Part shown: one piece after another, positions 54,590 through 64,000 of the stretch | How the letters are laid out: every line of letters starts with the position of its first letter | How positions within the stretch are numbered: position 1 is the stretch's first letter | Assembly (NCBI GenBank): GCA_014529385.2 | Contig: CM043971.1 | Location: forward strand, 92,179,340-92,243,339 | Source: Adiantum capillus-veneris | Lineage: Eukaryota; Streptophyta; Polypodiopsida; Polypodiales; Pteridaceae | Reading direction: 5' to 3' | DNA: 64,000 nt | Notes under the pieces: model-generated | What the model saw: only the letters and a program-made list of their open reading frames with translations | Databases searched by the model: none | Told to the model about the DNA's origin: nothing | Made by a program: the position numbers and the translations under genes

Positions 54590-54845
54590 GTGTCCGTGAG
54601 GGTTAACATAATTCCTATCTCGGGTAGAACTTGACATATCTTTTGAGCCGTAATGCCACCTTGCGTACTAAATCACCCTCTTTCTCTTTGAATCTATGAA
54701 TTTGCAAGACCATATTGTGAGCTATGCCTTTCTGCCAGATTTCTTCGATGAATTCCCCAAACAACTCATCTAAAGTCTCAAAATCTCATCTTTCCACTCA
54801 GTTGAACCATGTAACCGCGTCATCTTCTAGAATCAGTCTGAATGT
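54590..54845 (-). pseudogene. second Gypsy gag relic
   Basis: On the minus strand the frame reads LILEDDAVTWFN, a TGA, then VERWDFETLDELFGEFIEEI and MVLQIHRFKEKEGDLVRKVA. This is the central Retrotrans_gag region. It overlaps in domain position with the start of the Gypsy-2 relic and differs in sequence, so it is another copy and not its missing half. It directly abuts the broken end of LINE-2 near 54846. Confidence 0.6.
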
Positions 54846-54846
54846 C

Positions 54847-55459
54847 GAGAGAAGGCAAGACTGTCTTGGGGCCTCACAAAACCAGAGTGCTGCCATGTAT
54901 CCGAGACCCTCAGAGTCATACAAAACCTCTCCCAAGCTGCCAACTAGACTCCATGCACAGTAGCATGGCTGCCACCAATCCTGTCAGAAGGGTCCTCCAG
55001 CATGTTGAAGTCCCCTCCTATGCACCAATGATCTGCCTGCGACAGAGACTCAACAATCTTTGACCAAAACTCTGCTCGAGCACTCACCACATTGGGTGCA
55101 TAGATGTTCAGGAAACCCACTAGGCCACCCTGAACCTGCATAGTAATCCACTGAGCCTCGCCTGGCACAATAATCCCTCTGCCCACAATGGCCTGCTGCA
55201 ATGAGTCCGCAATAGTCATACATACCCCACCCTAAATGCCTCCAGGTCTAAAAGCAACCGACCAAAAAGTATCATATCGTCCATGCAAAAGCTGACCACA
55301 TCGCCGAATGCGGCTCTCACACAGATGGTGCTCCTGAAGAATAAGGAGATCAATCTCTCCTCCCACAAGGCAACGCTGAAGCTCCTGACGCAATCGGCCT
55401 CGCTGACGCTGAAACTGGGGCCCACCTAGTCCCTGCACGTTCCATGAGATGATCCTCAT
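54847..55459 (-). pseudogene. LINE-2 ORF2 start: AP endonuclease domain, truncated
   Basis: Starts with MRIISWNVQGLGGPQFQRQR, the typical N-terminus of plant L1 ORF2. IDLLILQEHHLCESRI and NIYAPNVVSARAEFW follow, then WCIGGDFNMLEDPSDR. Stops occur after RPGGI-type sequence near 55232 and after HGV at 54944. The domain breaks off near 54846 before the last endonuclease motifs, and no RT follows, so the 3' end of the element is lost. Confidence 0.85.
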
Positions 55460-57357
55460 GGGGAGCGAGAGAGAACAGATGCTGCCACAGCAGCTAGACG
55501 GGCTATCTTCGAGGCTGGCTTGGATGGGGAGTAATCCGCATTCGAGCGTCCTCTAGATAGGCGTGACTGCAATGAGTGCCTAGCCCAAGCCCAAGTAGAG
55601 CGAGCCATGCGTAAAGCAACCTCCTCTGTCCAGGAGTCCTCATGAATGTATACATAGCATGGCAAACACTGTGTGTCAACAAAGAAGTAAACCACAATGT
55701 ACCTACATCCTCCTGAGTCTGGGGGTGTCACCACAAACTTGATCAATGGCCACAAGGTCGTAGCATGTCTGTAACTCCTAGTTCTCCCATGTGGTGAGAG
55801 AACTCTAGGACTTGTGTATGAAACCATCCCAACATTGAGTCGAGAGTCCACTCTGTCTGGGTCCTACCGCAAAGAGGGAAGAAGAAGCCAACTGCTGAGT
55901 CCAAGGCCGTTGTCCCCCTAGCGGCAAGGAACAGAGCATGGACCCTGAAGCAGACTGCCTCATAGTCTGCTGAGGGATCGCCGAGAAAACGAGTGAAGCC
56001 GTAGTCGAAGAAGGCCCAGCGGTGTCTGATGTCAATGCTCGTCAGACCATGAGGGATAGCTGCAAGGGAAGATGTTTGTACCTGCAAAGGGGGCTGTAGG
56101 AAAGGCTGACCCTCTCTCGCTAGGCAACTCGTGGCAAAGGCGCTGCCAAGAGATCTCCTAGCTACTGGTGAAGGCCCTGCCGCCTGGGCCGACTGTGGAA
56201 CTGGAGCAGGAGGGGGGGGGAGAAGGAGCTGGGGGAAGCGGTGGAGAAGAGGGGCGGGATGGGGCGACAGAGGTAGAGGGGCGAGGTGCAGAGGCGGCGG
56301 GAGCAGAAGGCGGGTGGGAGGATGAGGAAGAGGGGGGGAACTCTTAGGGGGGAGAGGCTGTCGAGGGTGAGACTGGGGTGGGGGCTGGAGCAAGGACCTC
56401 CTCCTACTCAAGAGGACCAAAGTGGTTCCCCGTGGGAACCCACTACTGCTGAGTAGGCTCCTGAGGGCCACTCTAAGTGCCAGGCTGACGATGTGGCCCC
56501 TGTCGTCGTCTACCACGGGCCTGCTGCCATCCCTCCTCCACTGGAGCCCGGCTCGGAGGGTGGATCTGCATGTGTGCGTTGTGCCTCTGTCTATGGCTGC
56601 GGGCCAGCCCTGACAGGCTGGGGCTAAGGCTGTGGTGTAGGTCGAGGCCTCGTCCGTGGACAAGCCTTCGCTAGATAGCCCATCTGTCGGTAAATGAAGC
56701 ACTGGTTCGGGAGGCCCGAATACTCCACACTCTGTCTAAAACAACCCCCACTCACCCGAGGCAAAAGAATAACCTTCGGGAGCGTGTGAGTGTCTCTAAC
56801 CAAAACTCGAACTGAGGGAATGCGAGCCACCTTGGAAGCTACTGATGCTGTTGTACGAGGTGTCTCCAGGACAGTCCCAATGGCTGAGCCGATCCTGGAT
56901 AGAAGTGGTAAGTACTCCCTCCGCAAACCCAAAAAGCAAACCGAGATGGGGATGTCTGCCTCCTCTACTAGAACATCCGAAGCAGGGTCAAAACCATGTT
57001 TCCACTATCGAAAGTGGGCACGTGCTGCTTGGATGGTCAGTGGACTCATGGCGATATCCTTTGATGCCATCTCAGAGGTCTCAAAATCGATCTGGTAGTA
57101 GCCTCGTCCGAGTATCTGCACGTCCAGGATCTTGCCCACCTCTACGAGAAGGCGGGCCTGGAGAAGGTCACGTAGCTCTCCTCTGCTAGGTTGGGTGCCG
57201 AGATCTTGCAGATGATAGAAGTCGCCTGCAAGCGCTCTATCTCTGTGGCTAGGCGTGCTTGCTCTGTCGGTGAAAGAGCAAGTCGAATGGTGGGCTCAGT
57301 GGGGTCGGGCGAGGGGGCTTCGGGCGAGTCCCTCTGTGGCGGAGTTGGAGCCTCCAT
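55456..57357 (-). pseudogene. LINE-2 ORF1: DUF4283-like protein with degraded zinc knuckle
   Basis: Starts at about 57357 with MEAPTPPQRDSPEAPSPDP. A DUF4283-like segment follows after a frameshift, with VRVLVRDTHTLPKVILL-type sequence and YSGLPNQCFIYRQMGYLAKA. The last is the CCHC knuckle of plant L1 ORF1 with two of its four ligands changed to Tyr. Next is a very Pro/Ser-rich region (56200-56450), then a RHRWAFFDYGFTRFLGDPS frame, and an RNA-binding-like end near 55500. Several frameshifts. ORF1 of this type packages the element RNA. Confidence 0.75.
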
Positions 57358-57416
57358 CTGTGTCTACTGTTGTGTTGGAGAAGCGGATAGAGTGATCTCG
57401 CTGCAAACGACCTTGA

Positions 57417-57497
57417 TGTTAGGAAATATGACGTAGCTAAATAGATATTTGAGTAGACTACTTAATGGAGAGAGATAGATTTCACACACAAGAGATT

Positions 57498-57568
<71 letters not shown>

Positions 57569-58185
57569 CACGATATACGTGGTTCACCCAATGTGGGCTA
57601 CGTCCACGGGAAAGTAGCCACTCAATGGCTTTAGTACTTCAAAACAAGAAGTAGTTTACAAAGGGATTATACCCTTAATGGAGCTCCCACATTGCTTCAC
57701 TCTCACCACCTCACACTCACCTTGTTGCATTAACTTCACACTATGAAATGTGTGTAGAAATGGCCTCCTTTTATAGGCTAAAAGGGCTGCCCTCTCTTAT
57801 GAGAGGCAGCCATATGTAGCTGCCCTTGTGTGAATAAGTCCAAATCGGACCCTTCAATCCGCCCATGTGTGGCCGCCCTTGAGAAGACAAGTCCGCTTTT
57901 GAATTCAGCCATCCGCCACCGGCCATTGACTACCGGCCATCGGCCAACCGTACCGGTTGTTTTCCGACCACTTTCCGGCCGCCGTCCGGCCATAATATTC
58001 CGGCGAAAGAAAAAAGTCTCGGGGGCGGAACCTAAAGTTGCCCCTGATTTTTGGCCGTGAAAATTTTGGTTTTCGGCGAGTGATTTTTCTTCACGCACGA
58101 TGGCTTCTCCTCATAATGGGGGCCTTACAAATGTGTGCTTTTACCACAGAAAATTACAAGGGTAAATTAAGCTCCATACTTAACA
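57417..58185 (-). repeat. 3' LTR of Copia-3 (769 bp), contains a GA microsatellite
   Basis: A GA run at about 57502-57564 lies inside the LTR, as it does in the other copy. The sequence downstream has ACGTGGTTCACCCAATGTGG and, later, a CCGGCC-rich patch. Confidence 0.95.
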
Positions 58186-58245
58186 ATCTCCCACTTGGAG
58201 ACTGATCTCCAAACCAAACCTGTGACTGCTTTCCATCCTGGCTTC

Positions 58246-60016
58246 TTATCCTTGAATGCTGATTGAAGATGAGAAAAAGCCCAAATTCTCCTTGTTGACC
58301 ACCTTTGTAAACATGTCTGCAGGATTTTCACTTCTATGCACCTTTCCTAGCTTTAGCTGTCCCTCTTCCAAAAGAGTGCGTATGAAGTGATATCTCACCT
58401 CAATGTGCTTTGTCCTTGAATGAAAGGCTGAGTTCTTTGCAAGATGGATAGCGCTTTGGCTATCACTGTACAAGACACAATTGTCTTGTTTGAATCCAAG
58501 CTCTTCTAAGAATCTGGGAAGCCACAAAATTTCTTTGCTTGCCTCCGTCATTGCTACATACTCCGCTTCCGTGGTAGAAAGTGAGACCACTTTCACAGCT
58601 TTGAAGCCCAGCTTACTGCTGTGCCTCCAACCGTGAACACATAGCCAGTAGTGCTCCATCGAGTATCTTTGTAACCTGCCATATCTGCATCAGCATACCC
58701 TTCTAGAAAAATATCAGTTCCTCCAAAATACAAAGCATTTGTTGTTGTCCCTTTTAGATACCTAAGTATCCACTTCACAGCTTGCCAATGCTCTTTACCT
58801 GGGTTGTCCATGAACCTACTCACAACTCCCACTGCATGTGCAATGTCTGGCCTTGTCCAGACCATAGCATACATTAGAGAATCTACCGCTGCAGCATATA
58901 GAGCTTTAGACATATAGGCTATCTCCTCTTGTGTCTTTGGACACATATCCTTCGTTAGTTTAAAGTGACCAGCCAAAGGTGTAGAAACTGGTTTTGCATT
59001 TTGCATTGCAAACCTTTCTAGTACCTTCTTGATGTAATCCTCTTGAGATAGCTTTATTGTCTTCTTCGTCCTGTCCCTTGATATTTTCATACCAAGTATC
59101 CTCTTTGCAGCACCTAAATCTTTCATTGAAAAAGATTTAGACAGCTCCTCTTTTAGGTCTTTGATGTCCTGCATGTTAGCACTTGCAATCAACATGTCAT
59201 CAACATACAACATTAGGATGATGAATTTCCCATCTCCCAAATTCTTCGTGTAGACACAGTGATCCGAGTTGCATCTTGTGAATCCATGATCCAACATCCA
59301 TCGATCAAACTTCAAGTACCATTGTCTTGATGCTTGCTTTAAACCATACAAGCTCTTTTTTAATCTGCAAACCATTTTCTCCTTACCTTTTACTTCATAT
59401 CCCTTTGGTTGAAGCATGTAGATTTCCTCCTCTAAGTCACCGTGAGGGAATGCCGTATTTACATCCATTTGCTCGAGATTTAGATCATGAGCAGCCACAA
59501 GGCTTAAGACAAGCCTAATTGAGTTCATTTTTACAACAGGCTTAAGGCAAGGCTTAAGGCAAGACTAATTGAGTTCATTTTTACAACAGGAGAAAATATT
59601 TCATTGAAGTCAACACCTTTCTTTTGAGAAAACCCTTTTACCACAAGCCTAGACTTGTACCTTTTCTTCCCACCTTCTTCTTCCTTCACCTTGTACACCC
59701 ATTTGTTTTGAAGTGCCCGCTTACCTTTAGGCAACTCAACCAACTTCCATGTTTGGTTGTGATGTAGTGAGTCCATCTCCACTTGCATGCTCTTCGTCCA
59801 TTCTTCTTTGTATTCATGTTGCATAGCTTCTTCGTATGATTCCGGCTCTCCAGAATCTGAGATCAAGAGATGGTTGAAGGAAGGAACAAACCTTTCTGGA
59901 GGTCTACTTGCTCTTGTAGATCTTCGGGGAATAGGTTGAGGCTCCTCAATTGGTTGACGTTGTTGCACATTGTCCCCGTTTGCAGTCCTTGAGTCTTCAC
60001 CGTCCTCAAGCTCCAT
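58246..60016 (-). pseudogene. Copia-3 reverse transcriptase and RNase H
   Basis: The RT begins in 59531-60016 (QTWKLVELPKGKRALQNKWV, KSRLVVKGFSQKKGVDFNEI). It is broken by a 50-bp tandem duplication at about 59520-59590. It resumes in 58593-59528 with EQMDVNTAFPHGDLEEEIYM, SLYGLKQASRQWYLKFDRWM, the catalytic LYVDDMLIAS and MKDLGAAKRILGMKISRDR. RNase H (58246-58659) has VVSLSTTEAEYVAMTEASKE and LYSDSQSAIHLAKNSAFHS, with DSQSA intact. A small frameshift joins the two parts near 58600-58650. Confidence 0.92.
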
Positions 60017-60103
60017 GTACTCATCACCTGTTTTTTTTTGTTTGTTTTCTTTCCAAGTAATCTTTGTACATATTTTGTTCGTTAAAAATTACATCTCTAC
60101 TCC

Positions 60104-61341
60104 TTAAGATTTTACCATCTTTAGGATTCCATAGGCGATACCCAAAGTCACCTTCTCCATAGCCAATGAAGAAACACTTTTTGGACTTCTGTCTATGTGC
60201 ATGAAAGCCTCACACCCAAACACTTTGAGAAATGCATAATTCACCGGTTTACCTATCCATGATTCTTTTGGAACTCCCCCATCCAATGTCATTGAGGGTG
60301 ACCGGTCGATTAAGTACACAGACGTACTTACAGCTTCTGCCCAAAGCTCAAGCGGTAGGGCTGCATATAGCCGCATGCTTCGTGCTCGCTCCATGATTGT
60401 CCTGTTCATCCTTTCCGAAATCCCATTTTGTTGAGGTATCCTTGGGGTTGTCCTTTGCCTCCGAATGCCATTGCTAGCACAAAAGCTTGGCTGCAATATT
60501 CACCTCCATTGTCGGATCTGAGGCATTTAACTTTGGTACCTGTTTCATTCTCCACAAAGGCTTTCCACCTTTGAAATATGGAAAACACATCGGACTTATT
60601 CTTCATGACATAAACCCATGTTTTTCTAGTCTCATCGTCTATGAATGTTACATAGTACAATGAGCCACCAAGTGATGGTGTACTTGCAGGACCCCAAACA
60701 TTAGAATGAACCAACTCAAGTTTTTTATTTTTTCTTTCATTTCTTGAATTTTGAAATTTTACCCTCTTTTGTTTACCATAAACACAATCTTCACAGAACT
60801 CTAAGTCCACTTCTTTCAAACCTGGTAGAAGCTTCTTTGTTTGAAGGATTTGCATTCCTTTTGCACTCATATGCCCAAGCCGGTAGTGCCACACCGCACT
60901 GTCAACTTCTGTAGTTGCTGCACAAGCTAAAGGTTGTGTGCTCATAGTACACAAGTAAAGTGTACCGACCTTTTCTCCCTTGGCAACCACCAAAGATCCC
61001 TTTGAGATCTTCCACCGTTTGTTTCCGAATGCAATGTTGTGACCTTCATCGTCCAATTGTCATGTAGAGATCAAATTTTTCCGAAGAGAAGGAACATGCC
61101 TAACATCTTTAAGCTTCCATTCATTTCCGTTAGCAGTTTTGACAAAAACTGTACCTTTGCTGACAATCTCACAAGCTTCATTTTCTCCCAAGTATACATA
61201 CCCAAAATTACCTTTGGTGTAATCTTGGAAATGTTGCTTGTGTGGTGTCGCATGGAATGAAGCTTTGGAATCTACTATCCAGGAATTAGACACATTGTCT
61301 AATGAGAGAATTAGAGCATCTTGCTCTACTTTACCTGCCAC
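60104..61341 (-). pseudogene. Copia-3 protease end and integrase with altered catalytic residues
   Basis: Protease sequence near 61260 reads WIVDSKASFHATPHK, where the family has D-S-G: the Gly is Lys. GAG-pre-integrase and the zinc site follow (WHYRLGHMSAKGMQIL, CEDCVYGKQKRVKF). The first integrase Asp region reads LVHSNVWGPASTPS, where HSDVWGPA is usual: Asp to Asn. The second Asp (CLRSDNGGEYCS) and the Glu (PQQNGISERMNRTIMERARS) are present. A frameshift near 60450 separates the last two. Two changed active-site residues plus the frameshift make it dead. Confidence 0.88.
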
Positions 61342-62143
61342 ATTGGCCTCTGATGTTGGCTTGTTGTCTTGAGACTCAGTCTCCTTCTTCTTCTTGGACC
61401 AACAATCCTTCTTGACGTGGCCCTTCTTGCCGCAGTTCCAACATTCAAGAATTGACTTTGTGGGTGACTTGCTTCTCTTGAGCGATCACGACCCTTTTGG
61501 TTTTTGAACCTCTCCTTAGGCCTTCCTCTTGTTTCCACTGATAATGCAACACTTGATTATTCTCCTGTGCTCCTTCTTCGTATTTCTTCACTTAGGAGAA
61601 CGCCCACAACATCATCAAACTTAAGAGTATTTGTGCCAGAAATAGAATTACTTACAGCCATTACAAGGCTGTCCCAACTATCCGGTAGAGATGATAGTAT
61701 TAGGAGAGCTCGCACTTCATCATCGAAATTTATTTTCATCGATTGAAGTTGACTTATGTTTGTGTTAAAGTCATTTAGGTGTTCTGCAACTGAACCATTC
61801 TCTGCCATCTTTAGATTGAACAAGCGCTTCATAAGAAATACCTTATTGGATGCCCATGGTTTCTCGTAGAAGTCAAGTGACTTCATCAAGTCCTACGTGG
61901 TCTTCATCTCTGAAACGTTGAAGGCCACCATTGATGCCAAGCTTAACCGGATTGTTCCTAGTGCCTTTCGATCAAGGACAATCCACGCTTCATCTGCCAT
62001 TGTTGCGGGCTTCTTTGCAAGACCGCCTAGTGGCAAATAGAGGTCCTTTTGGTAGAGATAGTCTTCAATTTGCATCTTCCAATGTTGGTAGTTTTTGCCG
62101 TTGAACTTATCAATCTTGAGCTAAGTCCCTTCCTCTGCCATAA
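61326..62143 (-). pseudogene. Copia-3 gag with zinc knuckle, broken
   Basis: Gag starts near 62143 (MAEEGT then a stop) and reads NYQHWKMQIEDYLYQKDLYL, ending this part at 61893. A TAG-type break separates it from DLMKSLDFYEKPWASNKVFL and SVAEHLNDFNTNISQLQSM. Another stop and frame changes near 61557 lead to a CCHC knuckle read in another frame (CWNCGKKGHVKKDCWSKKKK). It assembles particles in working relatives. Confidence 0.85.
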
Positions 62144-62200
62144 CTTCCACTCAATTCAAGGAATACTTTCCTTGAGATAACTTAGCTACGAGCAAACCTT

Positions 62201-62212
62201 GCTCTGATACCA
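62201..62212 (-). promoter_or_regulatory. primer-binding site of Copia-3
   Basis: The minus strand reads TGGTATCAGAGC two bases inside the 5' LTR, an exact initiator tRNA-Met match. Confidence 0.95.
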
Positions 62213-62214
62213 GT

Positions 62215-62299
62215 TGTTAGGAAATATGACGTAGCTAAATAGATATTTGAGTAGATTACTTAATGGAGAGAGATAGATTTCACACACAAGAGATTATAG

Positions 62300-62360
<61 letters not shown>

Positions 62361-62984
62361 CACAATATACGTGGTTCACCCAATGTGGGCTACGTCCACG
62401 GGAAAGCAGCCACTCAATGGCTTTAGTACTTCAAAACAAGAAGTAGTTTACAAAGAGGTTATACCCTTAATAGAGCTCCCACCTTGCTTCACTCTCACCA
62501 CCTCACACTCACCTTGTTGCATCAACTTCACACTATGAAATGTGTGTAGAAATGGCCTCCTTTTATAGGCCAAAAGGGCTGCCCTCTCTTATGAGAGGCA
62601 GCCATATGTAGCTGCCCTTGTGTGAATAAGTCCAAATCGGACCCTTCAATCCGGCCATGTGTGGCCGCCCTTGAGAAGACAAGTCCACTTTTGAATTCGG
62701 CCACCGGCCACTGGCCACCGGTTGTTTTCCGATCACTTTCCGGCCGCCGTCCGACCATAATATTCCGACGAAAAGGAATATTCTGGAGAAAGAAAAAAAA
62801 AAGTATCGGGGGCTTCCGCCCCCGAGGCCCCTAAAGTTGCCCCTGATTTTTGGCTGTGAAAATTTTGGTTTCCGACGAGTGATTTTTCTTCACGCACGAT
62901 GGCTTCTCCTCATAATGGGGGCCTTACAAATGTGCACTTTTACCATAGAAAATTACAAGGGTAAAGCAGGCTCCATACTTAACA
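62215..62984 (-). repeat. 5' LTR of Copia-3 (770 bp), contains a GA microsatellite
   Basis: Direct repeat of 57417-58185. The GA run (about 62303-62356) is at the same internal position but of different length. Confidence 0.95.
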
Positions 62985-63361
62985 CTTGACGAGCACTGTC
63001 CAAGGAGTAGTACTGCCAATGCCGTCTGAAGGAGACCTTCGGGAAGAAAGGCGAAAAAACAAAGGAAGCGGGGGGGGGGGGCAATGCGGGTTGGCTGGGC
63101 TATGGGAGGCGGGCGGGGCGGCGCGCTGGAGAGATTGCGGGCTGGGAATGGAGCGCAGCAACAGGCGGCGGGGGGTGGGGGGGGCACGGGGCGGGGGGGG
63201 GGGGGGGGGGGGGGGGGAAGGCTGCGCAGGGAGGCGGGCAGGGCGGGTTGCGCTAGGGGGCGAGGGCAGGGGTTCAACGCAGGGGCAGGGAGGGAAGGTG
63301 GCGATGGCGAGGAAGGGGGAGGGGGAGCGAGCGGGCAGCAGTAGCGAGCGTGCTTGTGTTT
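62985..63361 (-). other. GC-rich segment, probably the LINE-2 5' end, with a 25-base poly-G run
   Basis: By the Copia-3 target duplication, this DNA was once contiguous with 57416. It lies upstream of LINE-2 ORF1 and is very C-rich on the LINE strand, as 5' leaders of plant L1 elements can be. G runs occur at 63070-63080 and 63193-63217. Open frames of Pro/Arg or Gly here are compositional. It ends at the truncated Copia-2 copy. Confidence 0.5.
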
Positions 63362-64000
63362 TTGGAAGCATGTGTAATGGGTTACACGGATGTAGATTAT
63401 GCAGGAGACTTGGACAAGAGAAGGTCCACTTCAGGCTATGTTTTTGAACTCACTGGAGGTGCTGTTTCATGGTGATCTTGTTTGCAAGATTGTGTTACCT
63501 TATCTACTACGGAGGCTGAATATGTTGCAGGTTCAGAAGCTTGCAAGGAAGCTATATGGCTTGGTTGGTTGGTGGGAGACTTGGGAATCAATGTTGAGAT
63601 GCCAGTGTTACATTGTGATAGCCAAAGTGCTATACAATTGGCAAAGAATCCAGTGTTTCATGCAGAGACAAAGCATGTGGATGTGAAGTATCAGTTCATT
63701 CGTGAGGTGCTTGAGGACAAGCGATTGCAGCTTGCCAAAATTCACACCACTGAAAATCTTGCTAATCTTCTGACAAAGGGATTACCTTCAGAGCGGTTTG
63801 CACATTCTCGCGCACTCATGGGCGTTGGGTAGATGATCATGGTCACTGTCTACCTGTATTGTATGTATATATACATTGTTACCCCAGCTTAAAGGCACAT
63901 TGTCCTTTAAGTGGAAGGTTGCTGGGGTGGTAAAGCCCAATGTGCCACGCCTGAGTGTTGGGCGGCCGGAGACTACCGGGAACTAACACTAACCATTCAT
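63362..64000 (+). pseudogene. Copia-2 second copy, 5'-truncated: RNase H end and LTR start
   Basis: From GGAAGCATGTGTAATGGG onward this matches 53343 onward closely, including a TGA at the same place (63475-63477) after AVSW. RNase H reads LSTTEAEYVAGSEACKEAIW and HCDSQSAIQLAKNPVFHAET and ends at 63832. The polypurine tract and LTR start follow; the copy runs off the window. Upstream gag and RT are absent. Confidence 0.9.

Larger units (their letters stand above)
57417..62984 (-). mobile_element. complete Copia retrotransposon (Copia-3), inactivated, nested in LINE-2
   Basis: LTRs 57417-58185 and 62215-62984 start TGTTAGGAAATATGACG and end CATACTTAACA. Perfect 5-bp target duplications CTTGA lie at 57412-57416 and 62985-62989. 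A perfect tRNA-Met primer site is inside the right LTR and an AAGTGGGAGAT polypurine tract is inside the left LTR, so it is on the minus strand. LTRs differ by at least 15 substitutions plus indels near 57910-57950 and 57990-58040. Gene order gag, PR, IN, RT, RNase H is complete but broken. Confidence 0.96.

Noticed and set aside
56131-56602. Plus-strand Gly/Arg-rich frames
   Set aside because: They are antisense shadows of the Pro-rich part of LINE-2 ORF1.
62979-63447. Pro/Ala-rich or Gly/Arg-rich frames over 100 codons
   Set aside because: Caused by extreme G richness, including a 25-base G run. Frames exist on both strands with no domain.

Overview
The window looks like repeat-rich intergenic DNA from a large plant nuclear genome. 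The evidence is nested plant-type transposable elements (Ty3/Gypsy, Ty1/Copia with initiator tRNA-Met primer sites, CACTA, Helitron, L1-like LINEs), canonical GT-AG introns, and very long CT/GA, CA and TA microsatellites. A seed-free vascular plant such as a fern or lycophyte would fit the style of the repeats, but the sequence does not prove it. I see no prokaryotic gene, rRNA, tRNA, CRISPR array or complete host housekeeping gene. LAYOUT. 1-3100: an unrecognised, frame-broken coding relic and a miRNA-like foldback. 3101-8848: a complete but inactivated Gypsy element (minus strand, 123-bp LTRs, TGAAC target duplication). 8849-12233: little of note. 12234-14993: four short minus-strand genes; two share the same exon layout and are clearly paralogous, and one of those is fully open across three exons. 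15091-24720: a broken Helitron Rep/helicase gene (minus strand), split at 19021-24186 by a young Copia element (Copia-1). 25023-26520: two intact, unrecognised minus-strand genes. 27.3-28.4 kb: CT-rich DNA and the start of a tandem-repeat field. 28418-36532: a CACTA transposon (plus strand, TTT target duplication) with a TNP2 transposase gene, a second Transposase_24-type gene and a captured, broken heavy-metal-associated (HMA) domain. 36533-38242: the rest of the tandem-repeat field. 38658-43290: an almost intact LINE (minus strand) sitting in a GA microsatellite. 43.6-48.4 kb: tandem repeats, a CT/GA palindrome and unannotated DNA. 48.4-50.4 kb: a Gypsy gag-protease relic (minus). 50398-54111: Copia-2 (plus), with protease and integrase deleted. 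54590-54845: a second gag relic. 54847-57416 plus 62985-63360: an L1-like LINE-2 (minus), split by Copia-3 at 57417-62984 (complete 769/770-bp LTRs, CTTGA target duplication). 63362-64000: the 3' end of a second Copia-2 copy. HOW THE PARTS RELATE. Most of the window is layers of insertion: Copia-1 into the Helitron, CACTA into a tandem repeat, the LINE into a microsatellite, Copia-3 into LINE-2. The autonomous elements are mostly killed by nonsense codons that fit C-to-T decay, plus small indels. The exceptions, and the best candidates for something undescribed, are the small open genes at 12.2-15.0 kb and 25.0-26.5 kb. They lie on either side of the Helitron Rep/helicase gene on the same strand, and may be its cargo or accessory genes. 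I could not locate the Helitron ends, so this link is inference.
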